A stretch of 64,000 bases of DNA from Vigna angularis. Lineage: Eukaryota > Streptophyta > Magnoliopsida > Fabales > Fabaceae. The stretch lies in contig NC_068975.1 of assembly GCF_016808095.1 (NCBI RefSeq), forward strand, positions 23,319,501 through 23,383,500. The letters run 5' to 3'. A program made the translations under genes and the position numbers. Under the pieces are notes generated by a model. It was not told the DNA's origin and did not search any database. It saw only the letters and a list, made by a program, of their open reading frames with translations. Shown here in pieces: positions 12,771 to 24,768 of this stretch (the stretch's first letter is position 1; every line of letters starts with the position of its first letter).

Positions 12771-15700
12771 ATGAGAGGCAATATTGGAATAAGGATCCCA
12801 AACCCCACTATTTCAAATGCCACCAGAAGAACGGTAGTTTCATTTTCTTCATCTTCTGGTTTTGGAAACGGCGGTCGTGGTCGTGGAGGCTCCCTTCCTG
12901 GTTCAGGGCCGTTCAATTTGAATGAAAGAGTTCCTGGTAAGCCTAGTTCCAGTGAGCCCAAATCTGACGCCACAGAGTCTCCCATTCCTCCTGGTTTTGG
13001 CCATGGCCATGGCCATGGCCGTGGCAAGCTAGTGCCTCAGTCAGGTCTTCATTCTTTCTCATCGTTTTTATCTTCCATAAATCAGCCACCTGCTGGTCGT
13101 GGCCGAGCTACTGTGCCTCACCGTGAAAGTGATTTTCAGCCACCTGCTGGTCGTGGCCGAGCTACTGTACCTCAACCTCCAAACGATTTGGGGCCACCAG
13201 AACCCAAAAAGCCCATTTTTTTCAGAAGAGAGGACAGTGTATTTCCAGCAGCGACAGATGGTGTTCCTGTTGATGTTGAGCATGTTAACAAACTTCCAGG
13301 TAGCATACTAGAAGTGTTGTCTGGATTTGGACGGGGGAAGCCCATGAAGCAGCCAGATCCGGAAACGCGAGCTACAGAAGACAACAGGCATCTTCGCCCT
13401 CCGCGAGCTCCTGGTGCAGCTGCATCCGACACTTTGTCTGAGAAACAACCAATACCAAGCCGGGATGATGCAGTGAGGAATGCACGGAGATTTTTGTTAA
13501 GAGGTGACGACGATGGAAGTGGCCCTGGAAGAGGAAGAGAATTTAGAGGGAGAGGTGGGCTTGGCAGAGGCAGGGGCAGAGGCAGAGGTCGAGGCATGGG
13601 AAGAGGAGGATTCAGAGGGAGGGATGTGGATGAAAGACGTGGAAAACAAATGGATGCCGAGGATTCATATGCTACAGGGCTATATGTTGGAGATGATGCA
13701 GATGGTGAGAAATTAGCCAAAAAGTTTGGGCCAGAGATAATGAATCAGTTAACTGAAGGATTTGAGGAGATGGCTTGTAGAGTTTTGCCATCGCCATTAG
13801 AGGATGAGTATTTGGATGCGGTAGACATCAATTATGCAGTAAGTGGTTTCTACAGACATCATTATTTATTTGTTGAGACATAATTAGAGGTAGCGGAAGT
13901 ATAATTTTGTCGCTTAGCTGCATATAGGGAAATTCTCCAGTCTTAATTGAATTGCTATAGGAAACTCATTATAATCATCCAATTCTCTAGATCTAAAGAC
14001 AACATTTCTTTCGGGGAAGTTTTGTGAGCCAAACTCCTATTTTATGTTTAGTACCCATATTTCCATGTTTAATTGTTTGTATTTTTTTCGCTTCTTTATT
14101 GATTATTGCAGATTGAATTTGAGCCGGAATATTTGGTGGAGTTTGATAATCCAGATATTGATGAGAAGGAACCAATTCCACTTCGGGATGCACTTGAGAA
14201 GATGAAACCATTCTTGATGGCATATGAGGGGATCCAAAGTCAGGAAGAGTGGGAGGTATATTTTGTTGTTAATCTTATCCATTATCCTTGCCTTATGCCT
14301 TAGGATTCTAACCGTAACACTAATTGCAAATGTTTCGGGGCACAAGTTTTGATACTGATGTTTGTTGTTTTTTTTTTTTGAACTTTTAATTCATCACTAT
14401 CTTCTTCAACAGTAATTTTGTGGCTTGGTTGCCACTATCTTTGTCATATCAAACCTGTGTAGCAATTACATAGAACAAGTACCGTATCAGTTACTATGTT
14501 TCGAAATAGTTGTCTATTTTATAGATGCTAGCGGGTAAAGGCTGTTGTTTTTAGTGTTCTCTACTGCAGTTTATGGGTGTGTGTCCATGTGTTGGGATCT
14601 TTTTCTTTTCTAACTTTGTATCATACTAGGAAATAATGGAAGAGACAATGGCACGAGTTCCATTGTTGAAAAAGATTGTTGATCACTACAGCGGACCAGA
14701 CAGGGTAACTGCAAAGAAGCAACAAGAAGAATTAGAAAGAGTTGCTAAAACTCTTCCTGAAAATGCACCTTCTTCACTGAAACAATTCACTAGCCGTGCT
14801 GTTGTCTCCCTTCAGGTTTGGAACTCTAAATATTGATATTGTGTTGGGCGTAAAATGTCTTAATACTTGGCTACTTGTTTACCTCTTGTGTTGATATTCT
14901 TATTATAAGTATCTCTACGGATTATGTTCTACTTTCTCTCGTGTAACTCAGCGGTAAATGAACCCCTTTTCTCAGTATAGTTATCTTGTAATTTTATATC
15001 AGAAGAGAAACTGTTTCTCAACAGTTGCATAATCAATTGAAATTCCAACAAATATTTGCCATTTTGTCTATGAATCCCCAATCTAATTCTAATTGATAAT
15101 ATGAAGCCCAAATGTATTGAGAGAATAGAATATGTATTTGATTTTGTACCAAGGCTGAACAGTTGATATTGACAAGGCATGAATAGAAAAATCAATTCTC
15201 TGCCTAAAGCTTAATATTTGTTTAAATCTATTGAAAGATATTGGCAAGGAATGCACGAAGATTGTTAGGTATTGGAGTTGGCTTTGGTGGAATGAGATAG
15301 TTATTTACTGTATGATTAGAAATCCAGGGGTTCCCAAACTTTAGTTCTCCATATTAAAGTGAATTGTGGCACTGTACATTAAAGAGTTGATTCAGAACCT
15401 TGCTATTTCATGATTGTATGAAGTTTGCATCTGTTTTGGTAATCAATTTATTCTGGCTGTAGTCACAAATGTTGCTGGAGTTGCACTAATCTGAATCGGG
15501 AAAGGAGACTATATCTAAGAAAAATGATTCTTTGACACACTTAAATTTTTTACATTCATTTGACACTACCCTTACTTACTTTTTACTCTCTTCTTTCTTG
15601 AAAAAATACAAAATTTTACACTTTTAAGACTATTTTATCCTTATACTCTGTGTCGAATGAATGTAAAAGTGTGTTATGATACCATTTCTCCTATATCTAA

Positions 15701-15810
15701 TATCGAATCTTAATGTGTTGAGGGTTTTGTTTCCTGAGTTTGGCATTAATTTACTTGTCTTGAGATTGATTTATAATCCTTCTTTGTCTTTTTTATCCTT
15801 TCATGAATTC

Positions 15811-15895
<85 letters not shown>

Positions 15896-16705
15896 TTGTC
15901 CACTTCTGACTGCAGATTCTTTATATAAAATTACAAGCACATAAATATGTGCTAACAATTTTCTTCGCATAAGAGATTGAATATAACTGAAAAGTTCGGA
16001 CTTTGGAGTTTGCTCGATGAATTATTTAATAATTCCCTAGGCTAATTCTTTGCAGTGCTCTTAAAGTTGATCTAGTTTTGTTTTTATTTTTTCTCAGTGG
16101 GCATCGTATATAAAATGGTATGTTTGTAACTTTTTTGTTGTGTGTTATTCATGTGGCTGAGTTTTCTTTGGTGTCACTACTGCAGTCACCTCTTTGGAAG
16201 AAATAACATTTTACTAACTTAAAAGTGTCAATTACGTAAAAATGTACATCAGAACAAAATATTAACCAGAATGATGGACAGTTAAATTTTTAATTGTTGG
16301 TTACTGTTACAGCTTAGCGGGTTATATCTTCAATCTAAAGTAGTTTTCTTATGTTGAAACGAGAACTACAATGGCATTCGGAAGGTTAAACAACCTGTTT
16401 GCTTTTGAATGCTTTATTTTCATTATATTCTTTCTGTAAACACGTAATGCTAAAAAATTATGAATCAGATATATATCTATATATATATATATATTATCTT
16501 CAATTAAGTTCTTTTTGAGTTTTTATTGCCTTTTATTTCAATTAAATATGAGAGATGCTGTTGAGAAAACTACTGGAAGGAATATTCTGCACATTATTTA
16601 TGGTTGGTCTGAAATATGATGCAGAGTAATCCAGGCTGGGGATTTGACAAGAAATGTCATTTCATGGATAAGCTGGTTTGGGAAGCGTCTCGGCATTACA
16701 AGTAA
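12771..16705 (+). CDS. probable mitochondrial ribosomal small-subunit protein mS35 (S24/S35 family)
   Basis: Four coding exons with clean in-frame GT-AG junctions (12771-13838, 14112-14255, 14630-14815, 16625-16705) encode 492 residues. A noncoding 5' exon is likely, since an intron end (AG) at 12720-12721 precedes the ATG. The N-terminus MRGNIGIRI..ATRRTVV is Arg-rich with no acidic residues in its first 25, as expected for a mitochondrial presequence. A low-complexity segment follows (about residues 30-290): RGRGG, GHGHGHGRG, two PPAGRGRATVP repeats and a second RG-rich tract. The conserved part (about residues 295-492) holds GLYVGDDADGEKLAKKFGPEI, EYLVEFDNPDIDE, IPLRDALEKMKPFL and a C-terminal SNPGWGFDKKCHFMDKLVWE. 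I recognise this end as the plant S24/S35 mitochondrial ribosomal family, but from memory only. The telo-box upstream supports a translation role. Intron 3 (about 1.8 kb) holds a MITE and a long TA tract. Confidence 0.72.
15509..15699. mobile_element. 173-bp MITE with 9-bp target-site duplication
   Basis: The element is 15518-15690, inside the last intron of the mS35-like gene. It is flanked by CTATATCTA at 15509-15517 and again at 15691-15699. Its ends form an imperfect inverted repeat: AGAAAAATGATTC..ACACACTT..ACATTCATTTGACAC against the complement of GTGTCGAATGAATGT..ACCATTTCTC. An 8-9 bp duplication suggests a hAT or Mutator type. No coding capacity. Confidence 0.8.
15811..15892. repeat. 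(TA)n microsatellite, about 40 units
   Basis: Uninterrupted AT dinucleotide tract in the last intron of the mS35-like gene. A long tract like this is normally length-polymorphic. Confidence 0.98.
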
Positions 16706-16878
16706 CTTACTTTTTCTTTCAAGCTTAAACATGGTGGGTTTTGTGTGGTATACTGCCATGACTCTTGTAATAATATTAATTATAATTATCTTTTAGTGTT
16801 GTTGCTAACAATTTTTACACCTTTTTATACTTTGTAATAAATGGATTATCATTTTTAGTAGACTTTCCAAAAGTGTAA

Positions 16879-17173
16879 GATGTGGGATCATAATATTGAT
16901 GATTGGGAAATTAGTGGATATAATTTAGTAATTTCACAATTAGTTTTATATATGTAAGACTTTTTCAGAATTTTAATTGTTTTATGAATTACTGATTTAT
17001 TACTGGGTGTGTTTTGCACATCTATAATGTATAGATGTGGGATCATAATATTGATGATTGGGAAAATAGTGGTTATAATTTAATAATTTCACAATTAGTT
17101 TTATATATGTATGACTTTTTCAGAATTTTATTTGTTTTATGAATGAATGATTTATTGCTGGGTGTGTTTTGCA
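16879..17173. repeat. 155-bp tandem duplication downstream of the mS35-like gene
   Basis: Copies start at 16879 and 17034, each opening GATGTGGGATCATAATATTG and closing GGGTGTGTTTTGCA, with few differences. It starts about 170 bp past the stop codon, so it may overlap the 3' UTR or terminator region. Confidence 0.9.
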
Positions 17174-20050
17174 TACTCAGTTTTTTTTTCATTGTATGTA
17201 AACATGGATCGTTATGGATAGTTAAAAAAAATTAAAAGTTAGTACTTATATGCTTATTACTTAGAAATATTTATATTTATGTTTTAATTTCATCATTCAA
17301 ATAAGATTTAATGTTTATATCTTTTTATTTTTTTTGGATTATTTAAGGACATTTGAATTATTTCCTAGATAGAAATCTAGTAAGAAATAATATTAGAAAA
17401 AGTATTGTGCTAGTTAAGTGAATAGAAGACATCAAGATTAGTCTTGTTAAAACTACGAAGCTGTTCTAACAGAGTTAATGATTTTTCTTTTTGTTTTGGG
17501 AGAGGAATCATTCCATCAAAATCCAAGGAATGATAATATAATAGTAATAATAATGTTAACAAAATGAAGATTAGTTCTAATAATTTTAATTAAATGGAAA
17601 TAAATAAATATGGTAATGCAATGAAAAAGAAGTATAAATTAAAAAATTATGTTAATTTAATGTTCTTTCAGGCGCAACAGACATACAAATAAAATTCACA
17701 AAAAGAAAAATATCCACCGATGATGCCAGGCCATCTTCCACATTTGATTTGAATACGAAATATAAAATTGATAAATATCAATTTAAAAATTAAGAGCATT
17801 TACATACAATTTACTTGTATTTTTATTTATTAAATATTACTTTGTATAATTATTGTTTTGCAACTAAATTAGGGTGCTATTTGATTTGGGACAAAAGAAA
17901 GTAAAGTAAGTTTTTTAGTAGACAATAAATTATTTTTAAAGTTATTCTCAAACTATTTGTCCAATCTTATTATGTATAAATATATGATTAAATTTTTTAT
18001 ATTATTCGAGTCATTATTGATTTAAATTTGAATCACATTAATTGATAAATATTAATTTTAAATATTGAATAACATAAATAAACTTATCTGCTGTTTTTAA
18101 TTTATTACCTTGTGATTATAAGCTTCATAATTCAATCATGATATTTTATTACAACCATTCCATTAGAATTTTGATATGATTAAAACATTATTTAATCATA
18201 TGTTTTTTATTTATAAGAAAATTAAAGCTATTACTGATGTGAAATATAATTACAAATAACTTTGACTGAAAAAAATAAATATTATATTGATGCGTGACAT
18301 GATTTATATATAAATTTCTGAGTTAGTTTAATAATAACAATAATAAATAAAATTGTTTAAACATGATTGATAGGGAATACTTGATAAAAAGTTGCCTGAT
18401 TTGAATGGTAAAGGAGTAATGATGGTTGATTAGTGATGAATAACATTGCTGTCTATCACTCACTGCTTAATTACGTACAGATGTCAATTATCTTTTTCCT
18501 TATTCTTATTTTAATCTTGCTACTAACATTGAATTGTGCTTTTAGTTATTTAAAAAAGAAAGAAAAATATTTTATAAGTGATAATGTACTGCTTCTCACT
18601 ATCTAAATTATTGTGTAGACATTCAGCTTATTAATACTTTTTTCCTCAAACGTGTGACAGTTTATCCATTTGTGAAATATTTTTAAAAAGTATTATGAAT
18701 TTGATCATCAATAAACTTTTACGCATATTTTATATTTATTATTTTATTCTTTAATATTTTTCTTTCTTTATAAATACTTAAATGAACTTTATAATACGTG
18801 TCAAAATAATTTTTGTACTTAAAAAAAATAACAATTACGATAATTTTGGTTTACACATTACATACTTCACAATTAATTCAACTTTGTAAGACAAATGTCA
18901 CATTTGTTTAAATATTTATATTTATGTGTTAAAATAGGGAGGTGATACTTTCACATCCTTAAAAAAAATTCATTAAACCATTAATATATTAATATTTCAA
19001 TTATATTTTATTTTATAATATATATTATTATTATACTATTAGAGTGAAATGTAAAATGATAATTTTACATATTGTGTGAAGGATATTAAACTATAAACTT
19101 TTGTTAAAATAATCCTCTATACTAATTAATATACTAATATTTTATTTTAGTGAGTACTTTTATAATAATTGTTTTTTATTATAACCAATAACTTATAAAT
19201 TTACTTTAGTTATTATAAAATTACTTTTATTTTATATTTTTTTAATATATTATATATGGTCGAGTATTTCTTGATAGGACTGTGATATATGAATAACTTT
19301 TTATAATAATTTTTTATAGTAATTTTTTGACAATAGATTATGTATGACTTATTTTTGGTTTGTTTGAATTTATTTTTAAAAAATTATTTGAAACAGATCA
19401 ATTACAACCCATTAGTTGTAAAAAAGTTATTAAAAAACATTTTCTTTCCTAATAATGTGAGATCCGTTCATAGTCAAATATATATTGATTATTCATCCCT
19501 ATTTAATTAGCATAACATTATACAAAACACTTAATCACAATAATCTATAATTAAATGTGATAATTCATAAGCTAATAAGTATTTGAGTTTGTAGATTAGA
19601 TCCATCCAAAATAAAAATTTATAAATAATAATATAAATAACACGTTACTATATACATAGATTAATTAATTAATTATTACATTTATTATTTTTTATACATT
19701 ATACTGACTTTGACTTGGAAATCAAGTATTTTGTGCACACATAATACTTACTCAACTAAAAAAAAAGTATCCAAAAGATTGAAACGTAAAAGCGTTTGAA
19801 ACGTCTAGTGGACTTCATAATATCATTGACCAAGTAACTATTTTTTTATATGTTAAAATTTTACTTTAGCTATTGATAATTAATTACCTTTATTTAACGA
19901 TAATTATTTTTATCATCCTAAATATAAATGTGGGTACATGGAAAGCCTGAGTTTGCACTACTTTATTGTAATAATTAATAAAGAATTGAATTACATTTAC
20001 TATTTAAGTTAATTAACTAATTGAAACAGTAATGACAGCGTTGGCCTGTA
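17174..20050. other. AT-rich intergenic region
   Basis: No gene, RNA or convincing element is seen. The sequence is homopolymer-rich, with poly-A/T and AATT words. The right end is the UGT promoter. Confidence 0.55.
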
Positions 20051-20051
20051 T

Positions 20052-20058
20052 TATAAAA
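20052..20058 (+). promoter_or_regulatory. TATA box of the UGT87A-like gene
   Basis: TATAAAA lies 80 bp upstream of the ATG at 20132, a normal plant core-promoter distance with a leader of about 45-50 nt. Confidence 0.65.
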
Positions 20059-20131
20059 GTTCATTCCATACATGATAGCAACTTACACCACTCGTACACA
20101 ATCACTGTGTTGTTGAGTTCCATTACCATCC

Positions 20132-21090
20132 ATGGAGTTTCATCTTCAACCTCACGTCGTGGTGCTGCCATACCCATCACAGGGCCACATTAACCCCATG
20201 ATCAACCTCTCCAACATCCTCGTTTCTCAAAACTCCGACATCCTCGTCACCTTTCTCGTTACTCACCACTGCTTTTCCCGGATCACCTCCAACGCTAAAC
20301 CCCACAACATAACCTTCGCCGCCCTCCCTGATCTTCATCCCTCCGCCGACACCTTCGAAGCCACCATCCACGCCGTGATGACGCAGATGGAAGGGCCGCT
20401 CCAAAGCCTCCTCGACCGCCTTCACCCACCGCCCACGCTCCTCATCTGCGACGCGTTTCTCTCGTGGGCTGTCGCCCTGGCCAACCGCAGGAAAATTCCG
20501 GTGGCCGCGTTCTGGACGACGTCCACGGCGGAGCTGTGGTTGCAGTATTTCCATCTTTTCCAACGGAACCAACTCTGTCGTCAAACGAAGTTAGGTGAAG
20601 TTTCGAACACTGTATATGTTCATGCACGTTCTAGTTTTTTTCAAAGCTTTTCTTTTTATTAGACACATTAATGGTATTTGTTTGTGAAAAAAAAAGTGAT
20701 ATTTATAAATAATTTAATTTTAAGTAATTTTTATAGTTGGTTATTTTTTTTGTTGTATCTGTTTTCATGAGTTGTGTCTAAAAAAAGAAAACTACTTTTT
20801 TTCAAACATTTTAAAATATCGTAATAAATTATTCTTTTATCAAAAACAATTAATATACCATCCAATATTTATCGTCATTTTCACTTTATTTTAAATTATC
20901 CTTACTTTAAATATTAATGTTTTATAAATAAATCGAAAAGAAACCCAAGAAAAATTAAACATGCTATTTTCATAAGCATTTATAAAAGATAACTTTTTTA
21001 TAAACTAAAATTAGTTTAGGTACAAATTGAAAAAAAAATTGTATGTAATAGAACATATTCTATAAATAATATGTTAAAATGAGATGGTAG

Positions 21091-21144
<54 letters not shown>

Positions 21145-23236
21145 TGTATATATAAGATTCTTGTGGATACATTATTTTTTAGTTTTAAAATCGTAATTTA
21201 AAAATATATTATTATGTATCTCGCTATATATCTAACTAATATTGAATAGACTAAACAAAATCGCATAAAATAAAAACAATAATAAAAATAATGTTTGATA
21301 AACGTAAAATCAAAATTAATATAAATTTAAATATTAAAATATATAGCATGATAATAAGAATATAAAAAAATTGGTGCAGTAGTAATATGTTTTTGATATT
21401 TAATGATAATAAATATTATACTATCTGTATTTTATTTTTTTAAGATTTTACAATCAATTTATTATTCTGTTAAAGACTTTATAATACGTTTTTATTATTA
21501 TTAAAATGTAGTTAATGAGATCAATGATTTCTATTTAAATGTTTGTTTCTTAATTAATGTTTTTAAAATGCTATTGTATATAATAAGGTTTTATATTCCT
21601 AATTTTATGTGATTAAACTATAACTGTGTGACTCTATTCAGAAGAGTCAGCCCTTGGCCTGCATGTTCTCATCTTGTATTAGAAGCAAGTAAAGGAAACT
21701 TTTTGAAAAATGTTAAAATTAAAAAAAAAAATCTTGTATTAGAAGCAAGTAAAGGAATCTTGATCCAATTGTAATTTTTTACAAGAAAAATTGTACTATT
21801 TTGTTTCTTACTTTGGTCAATTCAAAATATTTTGATAAATATAAATAAACGAATTTAACATTTAAATATCGTGTGAGAAAACTATATTATCAATCAATTA
21901 AAACTCATATCAAGTATATTATTTTAAAAAATTATTATAAAAAAATAAAATACCTATACATATTAATATGCTATTGGAAACGGGATTTTTGTTTTCATTA
22001 ATTTGTGTATTTTGAAAGCACGTACATATTATTTTACATAAAACTTATAATTCAAAATACATTGAAAAATATAAATATTAGGAATGTAAAATATTTATAT
22101 ACAGTTTAAAAATTATATTAAGTATAACTTTTAAAATAATTACTAAAAAAATCAATAAATTCATTAGACATATTATTTTGTAATTGAAAAACACTGATTT
22201 TCTAATTAAGTTATAAAGTATTCACACTAAATTATAAAACGTAAGATAAAATAAAAAAAATGTTAATTAATTTATAATTTTTTATTTTATTTTTTGTCTG
22301 TTTGTATGATATAATTTATATGAGTATTTTGTGAATCTGAATGTTGACTGAAATTTTGTAGATTATATTCCATCAACCTATTGGATAGATGGATCAGATT
22401 ATCCTCTTCTGAATGGGAAGAACAGTAAAATTCTGCAATGGGCATTGAAAAGCTGTGAATGGCTTCCAAAAGCACAGTACCTTCTACTGCCTTCAATCTA
22501 TGAGTTAGAATCCAAAGTGGTGGATGCCTTCAAAGCAAACCTCTCAATTCCAATTTACACCATTGGTCCAAATATACCATATTCAAGTGTTGCTGAGAAT
22601 TCACGAAACCCTAATAACAATGGCTACATGGAATGGCTAGATAGGCAACCCCCAAATTCAGTTTTGTACATTTCACATGGAAGTTATCTTTCAATCTCAA
22701 GTGCTCAAATGGAGGAAATTGCCATTGCATTGCATGATGGGAATGTGAGGTTCATGTGGGTGACAAGAGAGGAGAGTCCAAAGTTGAGAGAGATTTGTAA
22801 TGAGAAGAAGATGGGGTTGGTTGTGGCATGGTGTGATCAACTGAGGGTGTTGTTGCACCATGCTGTGGCTGGTTATTGGACTCATTGTGGCTGGAATTCA
22901 GTCATGGAAGGGATCTTTTCTGGGCTGCCATTTTTGACCTTTCCAATTGCCTTGGATCAGCCATTGATCAGTAGACTCATTGTTCAGTATTGGAAGGTTG
23001 GTTGGAGAGTGAAGAAGGATGAGAACATGGAGGATTTGGTGACAAGAGATGTCATTGTTGTGTTGCTGAGGAAGTTCATGGATTTGCAGAGTGATGTTGG
23101 GAGTGAAATCAGGAGAAGAGCCAAGGAGCTTCAACGTATGGTTCAGCTTGCAATTTCTGAGAATGGCTCCTCTCATACTAATATCAGAACCTTTCTCGAC
23201 AACATAGTTCAAACTGGAGCAAAAAGACTTGATTGA
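20132..23236 (+). CDS. UGT87A: UDP-glycosyltransferase, UGT87A subfamily
   Basis: Two exons (20132-20594 and 22362-23236) joined by a 1.77-kb phase-1 GT-AG intron encode 445 residues, near the usual 450-460. The N-terminal acceptor domain has PYPSQGHINPM with the catalytic His19 and LICDAFLSWA. The exon junction restores the D-YIPS motif of the UGT87 group. The C-terminal domain has YISHGSYLSIS and an exactly 44-residue PSPG sugar-donor box (residues 311-354, WCDQL..THCGWNS..DQ). The closing Gln is typical of UDP-glucose use. Family 1 enzymes glycosylate small hydroxylated metabolites in the cytosol; UGT87A2 is linked to flowering time in Arabidopsis. The true acceptor here is unknown. Exon 1 is GC-rich at third positions, unlike exon 2. 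The His of YISH replaces the common Gln. Confidence 0.93.
21090..21137. repeat. (TA)n microsatellite in the UGT intron
   Basis: About 23 AT units in the single intron of the UGT87A-like gene. The rest of this 1.77-kb intron is AT-rich, with a short duplicated stretch around ATCTTGTATTAGAAGCAAGT at about 21673 and 21731. Confidence 0.95.
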
Positions 23237-23239
23237 ATT

Positions 23240-24768
23240 CTCCAAGGTTGTTCTTTCCTTTATGTTTCCATGAACCATTGAATGTATGTCTTGTTGCAAA
23301 GAAAATAAATTTGGATAATTATCTCCAAATAACTTTGTTTTTACTGAAATTTTTGAAGGGTTGTTTCTGATGTGAATCAAAGATATCTGATTACCAGATT
23401 TCCGTAACAAAGTGATGATGACATGTGTCTGTTGATGAGAGCAGACAGAAAGTACACTTATTTTCGATCACTCAAATAATATGGTAATAATTTCATGTGG
23501 TAGAATGATGTATTTATAGACTTTGAGTTTATGGATATAAGCGATTTGTTAATATTTTTATTAATGAATAATAATTGAAACACAGTTATAATAATTTTTT
23601 TTTTAATATTTTAGAGATTATTGTTACTATAAAGAGTCTTTTATTCTTGGGTTTTCTTATATGATATGGAACCAATTTTTAGGCTGATGATATTATACCT
23701 GGTTTTAAGTCGAGTATGTACACCTATTTGTAATGAAAATTATATATTTATTGTCTTTTTTTCTTTCTTTCTAAGCAACGTACTTCTTGTGAGATTATTT
23801 ATTATATAAGTTTCAATGATAAAATCATTGTATTTAATTACCATGTTTTATTAAATAAATTTGAAAGTAGTTATCAATCACGATAAAAATATATTTGTAT
23901 TTAATAACTATAATTTAATTAAAGGAGTTGGAATGTAATTATGGATATACTTTTTAATCACGGTGATTTTTAACTTTTTTTTTTAAGTTGTAGACTGGTT
24001 AAAGGTGATGATAGGTCGAATGGACTAACATGTATAATATAAATAAGACATGCAAATTAGTAGATTTAGCTTGTTTCACACTGAATTTATAAACTTGAGG
24101 GTTGACTCATCCAAACGTTCTTTTGTAATCTTTTCAATTTCAAATTAACGTATTTTATAAAAGCAAAGATTTAGTGCACGTATAAAAATGCTGTAAAAAA
24201 AATTGTAAATATAGAAAGGTTTAATCATTTCACCTTTTTCCTTTTTTGTTGGAACAAGTTAATGCTGTGGACTTTTCACTTAAGACAAGTGTCATTCTTT
24301 TTATATCAGTATAGTTTTTATATACGTCTTTTTTATTTTATTTAATTCTAACTTTTTTAACAAAAAATAGTATTGTTCCTATTTAAATTAAGATCAAATT
24401 TATTATTCATAAAATTATTAGATTTTTATTAAATAACGTTTTAATATATTTCATTTTTATATATTACTAATTGATGTTTTTTTAATTTTTTTATAAGATT
24501 AAAACTAATTATGTATGAATACTATTGTATGTAGTATTTTTAAATTTGATATGCGAATATCAACAAGTTTTTTTTTAATTTCTAATTCTTTATAATTTGT
24601 ATAGATATGTTTTGAAGTAAATTATACATTAATATTAAAAAAATTAAAATATAAAAGATAACTCAAATGAAAAATTAAAATGTCTAGTGCATGCATGGCA
24701 CAATTGAAAAAATCTATGAAAAAAATGTATTTCCTACCAAATTACTAAAAATATATAGTTTCCTAACA
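23240..24768. other. intergenic between the UGT gene and the STP pseudogene
   Basis: It includes the UGT 3' UTR. No gene or clear element is seen; AT-rich sequence throughout. Confidence 0.55.

Noticed and set aside
13172..13720. 182-codon Pro/Leu-rich minus-strand frame
   Set aside because: It is the shadow of the RG-rich coding exon of the mS35-like gene.
15676..15909. Open frame ending in a long Tyr-Ile run
   Set aside because: The run is the translation of the intronic (TA)n microsatellite.
20177..20584. 135-codon minus-strand open frame
   Set aside because: It lies antisense to UGT exon 1 and is open only because that exon is GC-rich. Its protein is unlike any family.
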